The translations under genes were made by a program, and so were the position numbers. A stretch of DNA of 64,000 bases from Mytilus edulis (taxonomy: Eukaryota; Mollusca; Bivalvia; Mytilida; Mytilidae). This document shows, in pieces, positions 48,653-60,440 of the stretch (positions within the stretch are counted from its first letter, which is position 1; every line of letters begins with the position of its first letter). Under the pieces are notes generated by a model, which worked only from the letters and a program-made list of their open reading frames with translations, was not told where the DNA came from and did not search any database. The stretch is taken from NCBI RefSeq assembly GCF_963676685.1, contig NC_092344.1:58547145-58611144 (forward strand), in the 5' to 3' direction.

Positions 48653-49382
48653 TTTCATAACAGTACAAACAGTATTAATATATTTTCTCCTAGACTGAAT
48701 TATTGATACAAAAGATAATTAAAACTTTAATACTGTAATACAAATTTTCATGGTGAGTATTAAACATACAAAAACAAAAGGCTGACTGTTTAGCATGTTT
48801 AAGACAATACAATAATAAGCAAAATGCTATGAATATCATACCATTTGTGATGTTATTAATATTGTGCTCATATTTGCATATTAAATAAAATAAACACTTT
48901 TCATGTCAAATTAACTTGTCTTCTGTTTCAGCTGCTGTGTATTCGACCCCCTACATAACAGTTCAGTGCATAAATAATTCAATCCACAAGACATCTTCCT
49001 TCAATTGGTTGAATAAATTTTGGCAACGTATGTTCTTCAAACATCTTCTTTGTATATTTGATATGATGGAGCCATGTACATGAATTGATAAAGCAGGTGT
49101 TTATTTCGACAACAAACATGACAAAGATACTATTTTTTTTCTTAATTTCTCCATAATCCATCAGTTAATATGAATGTAGGTTGTTACATTTTACACAATT
49201 GTGTTCTTTGATAGTACTCCATTTTGTTTATAGCAATTTTGTAGGATTTTTTCTATTTCTTTTTCCAGAAAAACACACAGTTGAGTTCATTTCACATTAA
49301 TAATCCAATTAGCACATTATGTAGAAAAGTATTAACAATTAAGTTTCCTCTTCAGTATAGACCTGCAGGACCTGTTGATGAT

Positions 49383-50522
49383 CATAAAAACCAAGATATC
49401 TGACCTATAAATACACAAAATAAAAAAAAATGTTATAAATGGAGAAAAAAACAGCAATATAAATAAGCTTATTTTATCATGTTTTAATGAACATTTTGAG
49501 AAACTTTCATTTGATATTCTTACTTGTCATGCTTATGAGTTCTCTTATTTCAGTGCTTTGTGTCCAAGATTTAATATTCGTTGTTTAGTGCCTTGCAGTG
49601 ATATTTAAAGTTGAGCCACTTGCAATAGTTGTTATAGAATGTTCATATGTTGTGTTAATATTTGAACGACTGTCCTATATTATGGTCAGGTTGAGTGCTC
49701 ACAGACATGATGCCTAAATTAATATATTGTTTGTTTCCCTAATCCCTATTCTGACAAGCCAGGTGTGGGTAGGTAGGTAGGTAAATAATTTTATTTTTCC
49801 CAAAAGCCTGAATATTATCGGATGATCCGGCAAGCCCGAAAATCAGAAATGAATAAAATAATATTTGGCTTAGTTTTGACAATAAAATTTTATGAGTAGG
49901 GCCATTTTTGCAGGGTCGGTCAGGATTGAAGAAACAAACAATATTTTATATTAGGCATGATTTTTTTTTATTAATTGTTATTGACTTTGAACATGTTGAA
50001 CTAAATTGGATTGTTTAAATCTTTATATGTTGAGAACTTTAATGGATGACCTATAAAGGAAGTGTTTTCTCATTATTGAAGGCAGGCCCATGATTGGCCT
50101 TTAATTTCTTGCATCCGCTTCATTGAACTCTGGTGGATAAGTCACTCATTTACCATACCACATTTTCTTATTTTTATATGAGTCATCATTCAAAGGCAAT
50201 TTCTTTTATTACTGTAATTCAGAAATTATCGAAACTTTTTAGTAATGCGAATAATGTGACTGGGTGAGTATCGCAAAAATAAGAAATCATATTTTGATAA
50301 CAGAAACATATGTATATATATATATATATCATGTAACTATATAGATCTTTATGCAGATTTTTTTGTAATCACAATAAGTTGTCCCTTCCCTGAAAAATCT
50401 GAATTTACAGTATATAGAAGTGGTCTTACCATTTAGGCCTTGTTGTATTCTGTTTATCTTGTTTTGCGCTCATTTCTATTGTAACTGTTTATATTTTTCA
50501 TCATTTTTCTATATTTCTTGTC
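49383..50522 (-). pseudogene. Broken, inverted copy of the 62576-63385 gene 3' end
   Basis: Two exon-like blocks on the - strand (50522-50430 and from 49404 down) match the + strand blocks at 62576-62663 and 63360 onwards, including acceptor (TTTTATAG), donor (GTAAG) and the final SWF-x-stop. The first block is 93 nt against 88 nt in the + copy and has stops in every frame, so this copy cannot be translated like the other. The intron and 3' flank are also alignable. Confidence 0.45.
49765..49800. repeat. (GTAG)n tract, possible LINE 3' tail
   Basis: GGTAGGTAGGTAGGTAAATA resembles the tandem tetranucleotide tail of the LINE at 56119, here without recognisable LINE coding sequence next to it. 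Confidence 0.4.
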
Positions 50523-50879
50523 CTATAAAACATAAAAAGGGTAAAAACTATTATAAAACATCAGTTTGTGTTTTTCTTTATATTCAGTTATATTTAAAAA
50601 GAATGGAATATTTGTGCTATTTCATTTCACAAACATTTTGCCAGTCATGACTTTCAAAGACTTTCACCCTGGTCAATAGTTTAAAAAACAAACATTCCCA
50701 TACTTTTTCTTTGTGTTCGTACTAATTTTTCATTTGACAACAAAGACATGATTCAACTATTCTTCTAAAATTTGTTTCGCTTGACTACGTTAAACTCTGA
50801 AATATTGTTAACAGTATAATCTGTATGTGTCTCACTTGTCAAAATTTCAAATTAATATATAAATCAGATAAAAATGCTA

Positions 50880-51720
50880 TGCATGGCTCAGCTTGATACA
50901 AACGCAGGTTGAACCCAGAATAGTTGGGGCAAGTATGGACACAACATTCAAGCTCAATACAACTCTGAATTTTAAATTTGGATTGTGATTCAATAGTTGA
51001 TGCAGCATAGGTTTCTGACACAGAATGAATGCGGTCCAAGTACTTAAAAATTTTAAATTGACAATTAACCTCTAAAATGGTCCAATATTCAAAATCTCAA
51101 TACATGGTTAGATGCAGCATATCAACATGATCAAAGAACCCCAATAATTCATTTTTTGGTGAAATCAAATAAAGTTAAATTTTGGACCTTTTAGAACTCA
51201 ATGTCATGAATGTGGACCAATTTGATAATGGGTCAAAATATCAAAAATCTTAATGAATGGTTAGATTCAGCATATCAAAGAGCCCCATATAATCAATTTT
51301 TGTTGAAATCAAACAAAGTAAAATTTTGGACCCCGATTTGGATCAACTTGAATTTGGGCCCATAATAAAAAAATCTAAGTAAATATTCAGATTCAGCATA
51401 TTAATCTGAACACCAAGGATTTAAATATTGTAAAAATCAAAATAAGTTTAATTTTGGACCCTTTGGACCTTAAGGTAGACCAATTTAAACAGGACCAAAA
51501 AACTAGGAATCTAAATACACAGTTAGATTTGGCATATCAAAGAACTCCAATAATTCAATTTTCTATAAAATCAAACAAAGTTTAATATTGGCCCCTATTG
51601 GCCCCTAATTCATGTAATTCCTAAACTCTGAAAAAAACTCTGGTCACAAACCTTGTGTTTGAATTTCATAGATTTCTATTACTTGTACTAAAGTTATTAA
51701 GCGAAAACTAAATGTCCTGG
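50880..51720. repeat. Bivalve-type repeat with internal ~130-bp tandem units
   Basis: Recurring words: GTTAGATTCAGCATATCAAA (near 51110, 51260, 51390, 51520), AACCCCAATAATTCA, AATCAAACAAAGT, TTTTGGACC. Units recur every ~125-150 bp about four times. Ends in CATAGATTTCTATTACTTGT. No coding capacity. Confidence 0.7.
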
Positions 51721-51739
51721 GACAACGACGACTACATGA

Positions 51740-52145
51740 TAAAATTGAGAATGGAAAAAGGGAATGTGTCAAAGAGACAACAACCTGACCATAGATTTGA
51801 GGGTTGGAATCCTTTTCTTTTACCGAGCAATGCATTTGAATGGGAGATATAGTTGGAACCCCTCTTTGCTCTTGGTTGGGACCCCCCTTTTAAAATGGCT
51901 GGATCCGCCCCTGAGAAGCATTATAGAAAAATCTATAAGCTTTAACTCAAAATAAGGATAATTTTATTTTTAAAGGGCAGGCACAGATCGAGAGGGGGGT
52001 TCAAGGGATTGGAACCCCCCTTTTTTGGGATAATCAATGCATTTGAATAGGGACATGTAATTGGACCCCCCCCCTTTCCCCTTTTGTCCTGGGTTAGAAT
52101 CCCACCCCCACCCCTTTTTAAAATGACTGGATCCGCCCCTTAAGG
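51740..52145. repeat. Composite of two dispersed repeat families
   Basis: GAATGGAAAAAGGGAATGTG (tail-repeat word) is followed by two copies ending AAAATGGCTGGATCCGCCCC (51894 and, diverged, 52120). The GGATCCGCCCCTG family recurs at 53943 and, inverted or diverged, at 57990 and 60085-60260. Confidence 0.6.
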
Positions 52146-52861
52146 GTCTATAATTAAGTTTGACAACATCAGACGACATACTACTTTATCAAAAAAAAAA
52201 ATGCCACATTTCATCCAATTTAATTTCATCCCTTACTTGCTACATGTATTTCATCCATAATATTTAAAGAAATAAATTTGGGAGGAGTATGATTTTAATT
52301 CATTTGTAATTTGCAAGTTATTAACTATCCAAACTAGAGACCTAATAGAGTAGATATACTTGACTAATTTAAATCAAACTTGGGGTGACTGGGAACAAAG
52401 ATTTAAGGGAATAGATGACAGTTTACCTACAATGACCTAGTTTCATAGCAATAGCATACATTAATAAAGACTACATGGTCATTCTTATGTTTAAACGTGG
52501 TTTAAACTTTGGGTGTTCATTTTTTAATGTTTAACATGTTTAAAGCTAACAATTTCAACTACATACATGTATCAAGATTTGATTCTACATTATTTAAATA
52601 TTAAAAAAATAGCTTTTTAAATTTGGATCTATATATAATTGTGAATGTCACATGGATGTATTTTAATGTAAAGCATCTGAAAAATCATTAGCCGTCTCAT
52701 ATTTATTTCAGTTCTTCAAAAGGCAAATTTATATGAGCTTATGCTGAAAATAGAGATTTCTTATTAAGGAGAAATCCCTGCCCCCCTTTTTTTGTGAAAA
52801 ATTTTGTTGATTATATAGGGAATCACAGAAACATGACTGAGGCAAGCATCCCCCATCTGAA

Positions 52862-52884
52862 CCCCCCCCCCCCCCCCCCCCCCA
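52862..52884. repeat. Poly(C) run
   Basis: Uninterrupted run of more than 20 C; the length may be unreliable in the assembly. Confidence 0.9.
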
Positions 52885-53568
52885 TGAATATGTTTTTTTT
52901 AGCTTGTGTAGGTGTAAGTCAGTAAGGAGGCAACCATTTGATCTGTAGGCCGGTAGAAAAATGTGATTAATCTTGCTTTGTAAACTTGTGCTATAAATAA
53001 AAATTACTAATCCATTAAAAAATCCGTGAGCCCAATCTCATCCAGTGAAATAGATTATAGTCTGTTTTCGAAGTTATATGGAAGTAAGTTAGTAGTCCAG
53101 ATAATTATGACGCATTGCAAGGCATTTTTTCTAAGGAGAAGTGTAGAATGGGGGAATGGAACCAATAAATTGATCGGATCCGAAATGTTCTTCCCAGTAA
53201 AGGAGCACCTATTATTTTGTAGGTAATTATTATTAGTGTCGGTGGTCTCACAAGTAAATCAGAGTGAATATTGCATGCACATTAAAATTAGCAGAGAAGA
53301 GACAATTATCAACTTGTGTATTATTCATTTTCTCGCAGTTATTTACGGTAAATCAGCTATATAGACATAGGAAGATGTGGTGTATGTATATATATATATC
53401 CGAAAACAGGTGTTCGGTTCTAGTACTATAGTATATGACTTTTAAATAACAATTATCAATTATATCTGTATTCTGTGGCGGGTCGAAGGGGATGGAATCC
53501 GGGGTTGGCCTCCCCTAGCATTTTGTGAGCAATCATTGCATAAATGATAATCTCGGGAATCCTCTCAA

Positions 53569-53697
53569 GTTCCTAAGGTGATAGGACGTTCCGTTGGAAT
53601 AGGTTACCTGTGCATCAGGAAAAGTTTTAAGGCATAGCGTGAAAAGGTAACCTATTCCAACGGAACCGAACGTCCTATCACCTTGTATATAGGAACC
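53569..53697. repeat. Foldback element, ~129 bp
   Basis: Arms AAGGTGATAGGACGTTCCGT... (53575-53609) and ...CGAACGTCCTATCACCTT (53645-53684) pair almost perfectly around a ~35-nt loop; outer GTTCCTA/TAGGAAC also pair. Likely a tiny MITE. Confidence 0.8.
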
Positions 53698-54653
53698 TTA
53701 AACATATGTGAATAGGTCGGGAAAAACTCTCTTTTGACACTTAGGTATTGCACTGTTGCATTACACACCAATCAAAACGCAAACAATATGGGAAAAGATA
53801 ACATTTTAACCTACACAATATATGAATAAGGTATACACTTTTGAAATCTAAATTATATGAAACGGGTGGGGTAACCGTAGAAAACCAGCGGCAACGACAC
53901 CCCTTATTTAGTGGAGACATGTAGTTGGAACCCCCTTTATCATGGCTGGATCCGCCCATGATTTTACATGTAAATCAAGCCCCGGGTATTTGTTGGCATA
54001 ACGGTAACCACGAAAAGGGGGGGGGGGCTAATTAAAAGCACGAGGAATTATAAATATACAATTCAACAGGGGTAGAGTGCATCGAGGAATGGGAATTAAA
54101 ATTGTCTCTTCACGATGATCGAAAAAAGTATCTTGCACGTTATTTTCATCATCTTGTCTGAAACACTCTGAATAATGAGCTTCAAGGCGAAAACAAGGCA
54201 TGTGAAATACTAATAACATACACTTCTTTTTTTATACGTTGTATGGACAAACCCATAAATCCCTCAACAAAAATTGCTTGATTCATGTCATATCAAATAA
54301 ATTACAGCGCGGAAAGGTAACTTTAATTTAATATCAAAACTAAATTTTTGTTATATTTTTCAATAAATTTATAAATCTTAATTAGGCATGCGTTGCGTGA
54401 GTTCCATTTCATGAGACCTACACAGATTTCTATAAAACAAATCAAAAATTATAAATACAGTTTTTCAATTCTTTCCGGCATAGATAAAAAAAAATATGTA
54501 TATAATCTATATACCATGATATACGATTTGGTTGAATTATTTCACTTCATTTTAATGATAAATCCTTTAGTTCTTAAATTTTTAATTAAAATGAATTTAT
54601 CATTTTGATATCTAACGATAAACTTTTTAAATTGAAGTGACATGGTCAGTAAC

Positions 54654-54926
54654 CTAATTAGTTGCATGGCTGAATACCATCTTACAGGTGACCCAGTAAT
54701 TTTCCATATGACAGTAGCGTGTACCCTCGGGGTTATATCGGGGTGTGTATAACTTATTTTCTGGGGAACATCCTGTCCACGTGTAGTACTTAGCATATAT
54801 TGCAACAGATGACATTAAACAAATTTTCTTTGTAGCATCGGAGGCAATTTCATGTTCGACCACACAAAATATTTCACAAAAAAGATATGATAAAATCAAA
54901 AGAAAAAGATAAAGAAATATTAACAA
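54654..54926 (-). CDS. Possible small secreted cysteine-containing peptide (weak)
   Basis: A - strand frame opens with a strongly hydrophobic stretch (LIFLYLFLLILSYLFCEIFC) resembling a signal peptide, followed by about 68 residues with four cysteines (KICLM, TGCSP, RYCHM, VTCKM) and a stop. There is no ATG at the hydrophobic start (the frame begins at TTG), so it would need an upstream exon or a start elsewhere. The pyrimidine-rich DNA that encodes the hydrophobic part is also what an intron end would look like. No family recognised. Could be chance. Confidence 0.25.
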   Translation of the reverse strand: MLIFLYLFLLILSYLFCEIFCVVEHEIASDATKKICLMSSVAIYAKYYTWTGCSPENKLYTPRYNPEGTRYCHMENYWVTCKMVFSHATN

Positions 54927-55045
54927 ATAAAGGTGGAATTGAAAAAACGGGGATTCGTGTTTTTATGAGCTTATTTTCAGTGGACAACAACAAATGGAAG
55001 TTTTTAACGACCTTGTGTGACCTATAGTTGTTAATGTTTGTGTCA

Positions 55046-55100
55046 TTTTGGTCTTTTGTGGATAGTTGTCTCATTGGCAATCATACCACATCTTTTTGAC
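55046..55100 (-). repeat. Tail repeat core, inverted
   Basis: TAGTTGTCTCATTGGCAATC then ATACCACATCTT is the reverse complement of the core seen at 63083. Confidence 0.7.
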
Positions 55101-55764
55101 TGGCTATATACATGATATAATATATATAGCACTTACACGGTCGGTCCAGTGGACATATTTCATACTAGATAACTTATACAGTAATTCTTTTTATATATAT
55201 GAAAATTATTGTCCGATCTGATACACGTACCTATAATGTACAGAATTTTGAACAGCTTCAAATATATGGGGTCCGTAGAAACACCGCAAAGGACCTCCTT
55301 AGTGCACTAAGAACAAAAATGTGCACTAAGGACCTACTCCTTTCATAATTTTAAATTATATTTTTTCTAATGTTTTCTCGACACGTGCCTCAAAAAGTTG
55401 ATTGTCACCTTTAGTATAATCGATAGCAATTCATGTTCGCTCAACCTTGGCCCGTGAATAATCTACTAGTATACTGATTAAACATGTATATGGTATTTCA
55501 AATTGTTCTCTATTTTTTTTTTCATTTGTTTGTTTTTGCCGTATTTATTCTGTCTGCTATATTTTTTACTTCTAAATTAATAGCGTATTTTCAACTCTTT
55601 TCAGTTTGGGATTTTTCATCCTTTTAATTTTAAAAAGACAAATAATTGTGAACACTTCACGGAAAAGTGAGGATTGATATTTGGTTGCTTATTAACGTCC
55701 AGTTGCCAATACTTCATTCATTTTTCTTATGTTAAGAACTATGCCATTTATCAATATTTCGATT

Positions 55765-55850
55765 TGAGCGTTACTGATGAGTCTTGTGTAGACGAAACGC
55801 GCGTCTGGCGTACTAAATTATAATCCTGGTACTTTTGATAACTATCACAG
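55765..55850 (-). repeat. Truncated satellite A unit, inverted
   Basis: GACGAAACGCGCGTCTGGCG then ATAATCCTGGTAC is the reverse complement of the unit start. Confidence 0.8.
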
Positions 55851-56118
55851 CAATTTTTTTAAACATGTTTAGGAAAGGAACATATTTCTGATTCGATGTT
55901 TATATACAAATGCATTACAAGTATAAATATGTATAGGTTGATGTTTAGTCCCTTCGATGTTTTAGACTGTAAATAAATTATGACCAATTTATTTCTGACA
56001 TCTTCTTCATTTTTAACTTTTGTGGATAGGTGTTTCATTGACAGCCGTACCACATCTCCTTTCGCTTATTTTTGTTGTATATATTTTTTAATTCACTTTC
56101 CTTGTCTTTTAAAATATA

Positions 56119-57185
56119 AAGTAAGTAAGTAAGTAAGTAAATTGTTTATAATAGTGACATGTGTAAATCAGCATAAATTTGTACAAAATATAATTACATA
56201 TATAATACACCCGGCCCAATGGACCAATAAGTCACCTTTTACTGTAAATTCAATATAAATGTTCTAATATCACGTGTCAATTGCCAATTTAAATTTAAAT
56301 ACAGATAATTATAGATTAAGAATTAACGATTGTAAAAGTTCATATATTATTCAACTAATGTTTGTGAAAAAGTTTAAGAATGTTAACTAGAGTAAACTGT
56401 TTGTTTTCTACGGAAAAGTGACGCTGCTAAGTATTTAGCTATTTTCCTTGGATGGTTCACCATTAGAAATGTTAATTTTCCCTGCTCATATTCTAGTTGC
56501 GTAAAGTCAGGCACCATTAATATCTCGCTAAAAACAGTTTGTCTGATATCATTATAAAATGTGCAGTTTATAAGAAAATGTAGCTCACTTTGAGTTTCAA
56601 CATTTTGAGAATTACAAAATCGACATAGTCTGTTTTCTACTGGTTCCCCAATATATCTACCAGTCTCAATTCTGATCGGTAATAATCCGCATCTAAACTG
56701 GGCTAGCACAGATCGCTCGTGTTTCGTAAGATTTAGTTTTACATAGTGCTCTAGTTCGAAGTTTGTTTTAAAGTTTAAGTAAGATCGGAGCTTTGGTTTA
56801 TTTATCAAGGACTCTCTCCATATATCACTGTAATAAGTTCGTACAATTTGTTCAAAAGATTTTAAATCCACCATTGTTCTACTTTCGTAATAATGTAACA
56901 TATTAAGTTTAGTGAAAATATCTTTAGTGTCACTACACCAATTGTTTGTGCAACGATCATAATCCATATTGAAAACCACTTTCGTTAATCGGTCGTCTTC
57001 AAACGATAAAAGCCTATTCCAGTATCGAATAATGTTCACCCAATGCCGAAACTGACTTGGTATCCATCCAGTATCCCCATACAGTGCTAGAATTGGTGCA
57101 AATCTGTGAACGCCTAAGTAATATCGAATTGCTCTGTTCTGTACGTTGTCTATAATAATTGATTGGAACTTCCTATATATTTATT
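56119..57185 (-). mobile_element. 5'-truncated LINE: ORF2 C-terminus, 3' UTR and (TTAC)n tail
   Basis: An open - strand frame from about 57185 to the stop near 56383 (about 265 codons) encodes the post-RT region of a non-LTR retrotransposon ORF2: RAIRYYLGVHRFAPILAL, then GWIPSQFRHWVNIIRYWNRL, and near the C-terminus a C-x2-C-x11-H-x4-C zinc-knuckle-like motif (CRFC...HFLINC). On the - strand it is followed by a ~240-nt 3' UTR and a (TTAC)5 microsatellite (plus-strand GTAAGTAAGTAAG at 56119-56141), a tail typical of some LINE clades. The RT and endonuclease domains are missing. The frame is unbroken, so it is a fairly young insertion. Confidence 0.8.
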
Positions 57186-57489
57186 TCATTATTTTTATTT
57201 GATGCCGAAAATAAGAATACGAAGTTAAATGCTATAAATAAGCGAAGTAAAACAACCGTTAATAATTATGTATATGAGCATTATATCTATTTATAAAATA
57301 TTTTAAATACAAGCAGACATACAAAAAAATGTACCATTTGTGACACCAATTTCATTTATTTCCAAATCTTAAAATCATACATTTCCGTTCTTTAGCGTTT
57401 CTTAATAATGGCAGAACGGGCTTAAGAGTCATATGATTAAGTTAACTAAATAATTTAGTTTTCCCACATCATTAGCGGATTTAGGGGGT

Positions 57490-57525
57490 TAAAGCGAACC
57501 CCCCCACCCCCACCCCCACCCCCGG
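57490..57525. repeat. (CCCCCA)n low-complexity tract
   Basis: C-rich run CCCCCCACCCCCACCCCCAC following GGGGGTTAAAGCGAA. Confidence 0.8.
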
Positions 57526-58173
57526 TTGAAAATCTTAAAATATTTTTTGTATTAACCATTTCTTGTTTTAATGTTATCTTTACTATAATTTGAATATCTA
57601 GCACTGAATAGGGTGACACGTTGTCGCTACACTTCTTTAAATATACACAAGTCATAATAACATTGGCCAGAGGGTAACTTGATAATTAGAGGACCAAAGG
57701 ATTTAATTAAGACAATCCAAGGCTGCTATCTCTATATTTTATTATATATATCTTTATTAGCCTCCCTTAGAGTGATACAACAATTGCAAAACGGGTAGAT
57801 ACGATCTGTAATCAAATAATTAACCTTATAAAATTAATACTTAAAATTTTATTTTTAGAGTAACCATATGCCGGATGAACAAAAAGTGTGCCATTTATTG
57901 AAAAACATATGGTTTGGTTTAACATGAAAACTTCTCTAGTGTTTTAAACATTTCTCACATAACCCCTCCCCCAAACCCCCACTTCAAGCTCTGGATCCGC
58001 GCCTGCCCATAGTGCTTATTACATTATAAAATAAAATGGTATTCATCTTCAATTATGGAAATAAAGATGAATTGTTAAAAAAAAAAGCATTGACACCAGT
58101 TTAAAGTTATCGTTCATAGAAGACAGTTATGATTTATTCTATAATTCTCTTTTTAAACGTAATATAATTTTAC

Positions 58174-58350
58174 CTCTTGGAGTTTTTCTATATGTTACTT
58201 CTGTAATCGGATTTTGAAGAACCCCATGGACACCACATACTCTCAAATGTCTTTCAAGGAATAATGATAGTATGTAAACTCTTGTGTTGTTAGTAAGGAA
58301 ATGAAATATCAAAAGCATTTGTTTCTCAATTTTTATCTCAAAATAGGGTT
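58174..58350 (-). CDS. Possible isolated exon, unidentified (weak)
   Basis: Bounded on the - strand by a good acceptor (T-rich tract then ATTTAAAG) and a donor (AGAG then GTAAAA). It is 177 nt, phase 1 in and out, with an open 59-residue frame containing KQMLLIFHFLTNNTRVYILS and RVCGVHGVLQNPITEVTYRK. The residue mix looks like a folded domain, but I do not recognise it and see no partner exon in phase. Confidence 0.25.
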
Positions 58351-59339
58351 CTTTAAATAAAAAAAAAAGCTTGCATAGCAATTTCCTTAAAAACTAAATA
58401 TATATAACAAAGGCAAAGTTTTAAAACAGAAAATTTATTTTTTATTTTTCTTTTATAAACTTGAATTTATACCACGCTAAACCGTTAGGTTAACAACCAT
58501 TGATTAATCAATAAGTAACGATCAAAAGACAATTGTTTATTGGATTAGGTTGATTGAACATGATGATTCGGGAATCTGCAATAAACCGTTGGTCACGTGG
58601 CGAGTGGTAGGCGTTGATTAAAAAGTCATTTAACTTCAAAATTACAATATCTATTGATACCTAACTTTACAGATTTGAGGTATTTAATCATATCCTCTTA
58701 TATTCATGTTCGCTGTGATCTTAAAACATCGTTTTAGTGTCCTTAATGCAAAAACTTTCTTCTTAGTGCACTAAGAAGTCTTTTGCGGTATTTCTACACA
58801 CCGAAATATATGGCCTTATTATTGGTAATATACCATATTAGTGTCACTAATGGCTTAACGTGTTACCAAATTAAAAAGAAGAAATAGGCTCAAAACCGCA
58901 TTTTTAACTTTAGATTTTTTTCAATCCCAAAATAGAGAAGAGGTCCGGTATACAGACTTATTAAAAAGTCCAGATGAGAAGTTTAACTTGCTTTTCTATT
59001 CCCGGCACTTTTAACTTAACGCATGCAAAAAAAAAATTCAGTACCTGGTTACAGTTGCGCATTGACAAATTATAATCTTTCGATTAAATGATCTTAAATC
59101 TATATGGTCTTTATTTTAAAAGTTATAAAATCTAAATGTAAAGTGATCTAAAATGTTCAATATAAATGAGTATTTTCGCTGTGAAATGAATCTAAGGTCG
59201 TCTAAAAGTGTATACATGTGTATTTGACCCGACTACTGACTACATAGTAAACTATTCATTATGTACCTATAAGGGGGGTCTGAGCGGGACTCGGGATTGT
59301 CGAGGCGTATTTTTTGTAAACGTGACACATGAAAGTCAA

Positions 59340-59545
59340 ATTATGAGGGAGGGTAGGAGGGGTACTGATCCCGAAATCCCGAGCTTAAAAACACGAAATC
59401 ATGAAATCCCGGGCTTAAAAAACACGAAATCCAGAGGTCCCGAAATTCGAAAAAAGAATTATCGTATCCCGAAAGGGTCAATCCCGAAATCCAGAGCTTA
59501 AAAACACCCGATCCCGCAGTCCCGATAAAGGTCCTATCCTCCCTC
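59340..59545. repeat. Short element with ATCCCGAAATCCCGAGCTTA tandem units
   Basis: Bounded by GAGGGAGGGTAGGAGG and the inverted CCTATCCTCCCTC. The inside repeats a ~30-nt unit (ATCC-CGAAATCC-GAGCTTAAAAACAC) about four times. Probably a TIR element carrying a minisatellite. Confidence 0.65.
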
Positions 59546-59964
59546 AAATTATTGTGCCGTGAAAACGCGAAATGAAGTTTAGCGGGACATGGGAAATTAC
59601 AAAAATAGCAGAATTGTTCACTTACATAGTGTACGCGGGATGGCATCATGCGAGAATCTAAAAAAATAAGTAGTAACTAAGCGGGATCCGTGAACAGAAC
59701 CCCCAATGAGACCCCCATTAGTTGTGGCTTATTTTGGTCTTTTTAGTTAGTTTCTTTCCCCTACATTACTTGACCGTTTTTGTAAAACAACAGCACTCGA
59801 GGTCTGACAGTATTTTACCAAGAAATGCACAAAATATTCAAAAAGAAGGCCTAGAAAATTTAAATATTGGTATGCACACATACTCCCCTATCAGCACAGA
59901 CAATTATATTTTTGTAAAGGCGCCAAACTCGTTTCTAATATTTATAAAAGAACCGAAAAGAAAA

Positions 59965-60440
59965 TGGAAATGGAAATGGGGAATGTATCAAAGAGATAAC
60001 AACATGACCAAAGAGCAGATAACAGCCATAGGTCACCGATGGGTCTTCATTGCAACGAGAAAATCCCGCAACCTGAGACTGGGGTGGATCTAGTCATATA
60101 AAGGAGGGGTTCCTAACCCAGGACAATTTTTTTTTGGGGGGGGGGGGGGGGGGGTGTCCAACTACATGTCCCCATTCAAATGCATTGATCGTCCAATAAA
60201 GAAAGGGGGTTCCAACATGTCCAACCTTCAGCCCACCCCCCCACCCCTGGATCCGTGCCTGTGAGGCATGCTTTAGCTTGCCATGCTTGCCATTAAACAA
60301 AAATATATACTAGTTGAGTGATAATGGACGTCATACATAACTCTTCAATTTAAAAAAAAGAAACTAAAATAAAAATCATACAAAGGTCACAAAGGCCATA
60401 ACTTCTGGCTCCTGAATTAGGAAAAGTGCAAAATGCCGTG
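59965..60440. repeat. Dispersed repeats and poly(G) run
   Basis: GAAATGGGGAATGTATCAAA and, at 60300-60425, TATATACTAGTTGAGTGATA belong to the 6837/39880 tail family. Between them, 60085-60260 holds an inverted copy of the GGATCCGCCCCTG repeat with a long G run at 60137-60154. Confidence 0.6.

Noticed and set aside
48160..48660. Repetitive FPQGK/FPLGK-type protein frames
   Set aside because: Produced by the palindrome array on either strand and in several frames; not coding.
48979..49161. 60-codon - strand frame ending IEGRCLVD
   Set aside because: The homologous + strand region near 63700 has a one-base shift, so the frame is not conserved; treated as 3' UTR.
53026..53226. Frame beginning ATG and ending at a GTAATT, as a first exon
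   Set aside because: No matching downstream exon in phase, no recognisable sequence, and it lies in repeat-rich DNA.
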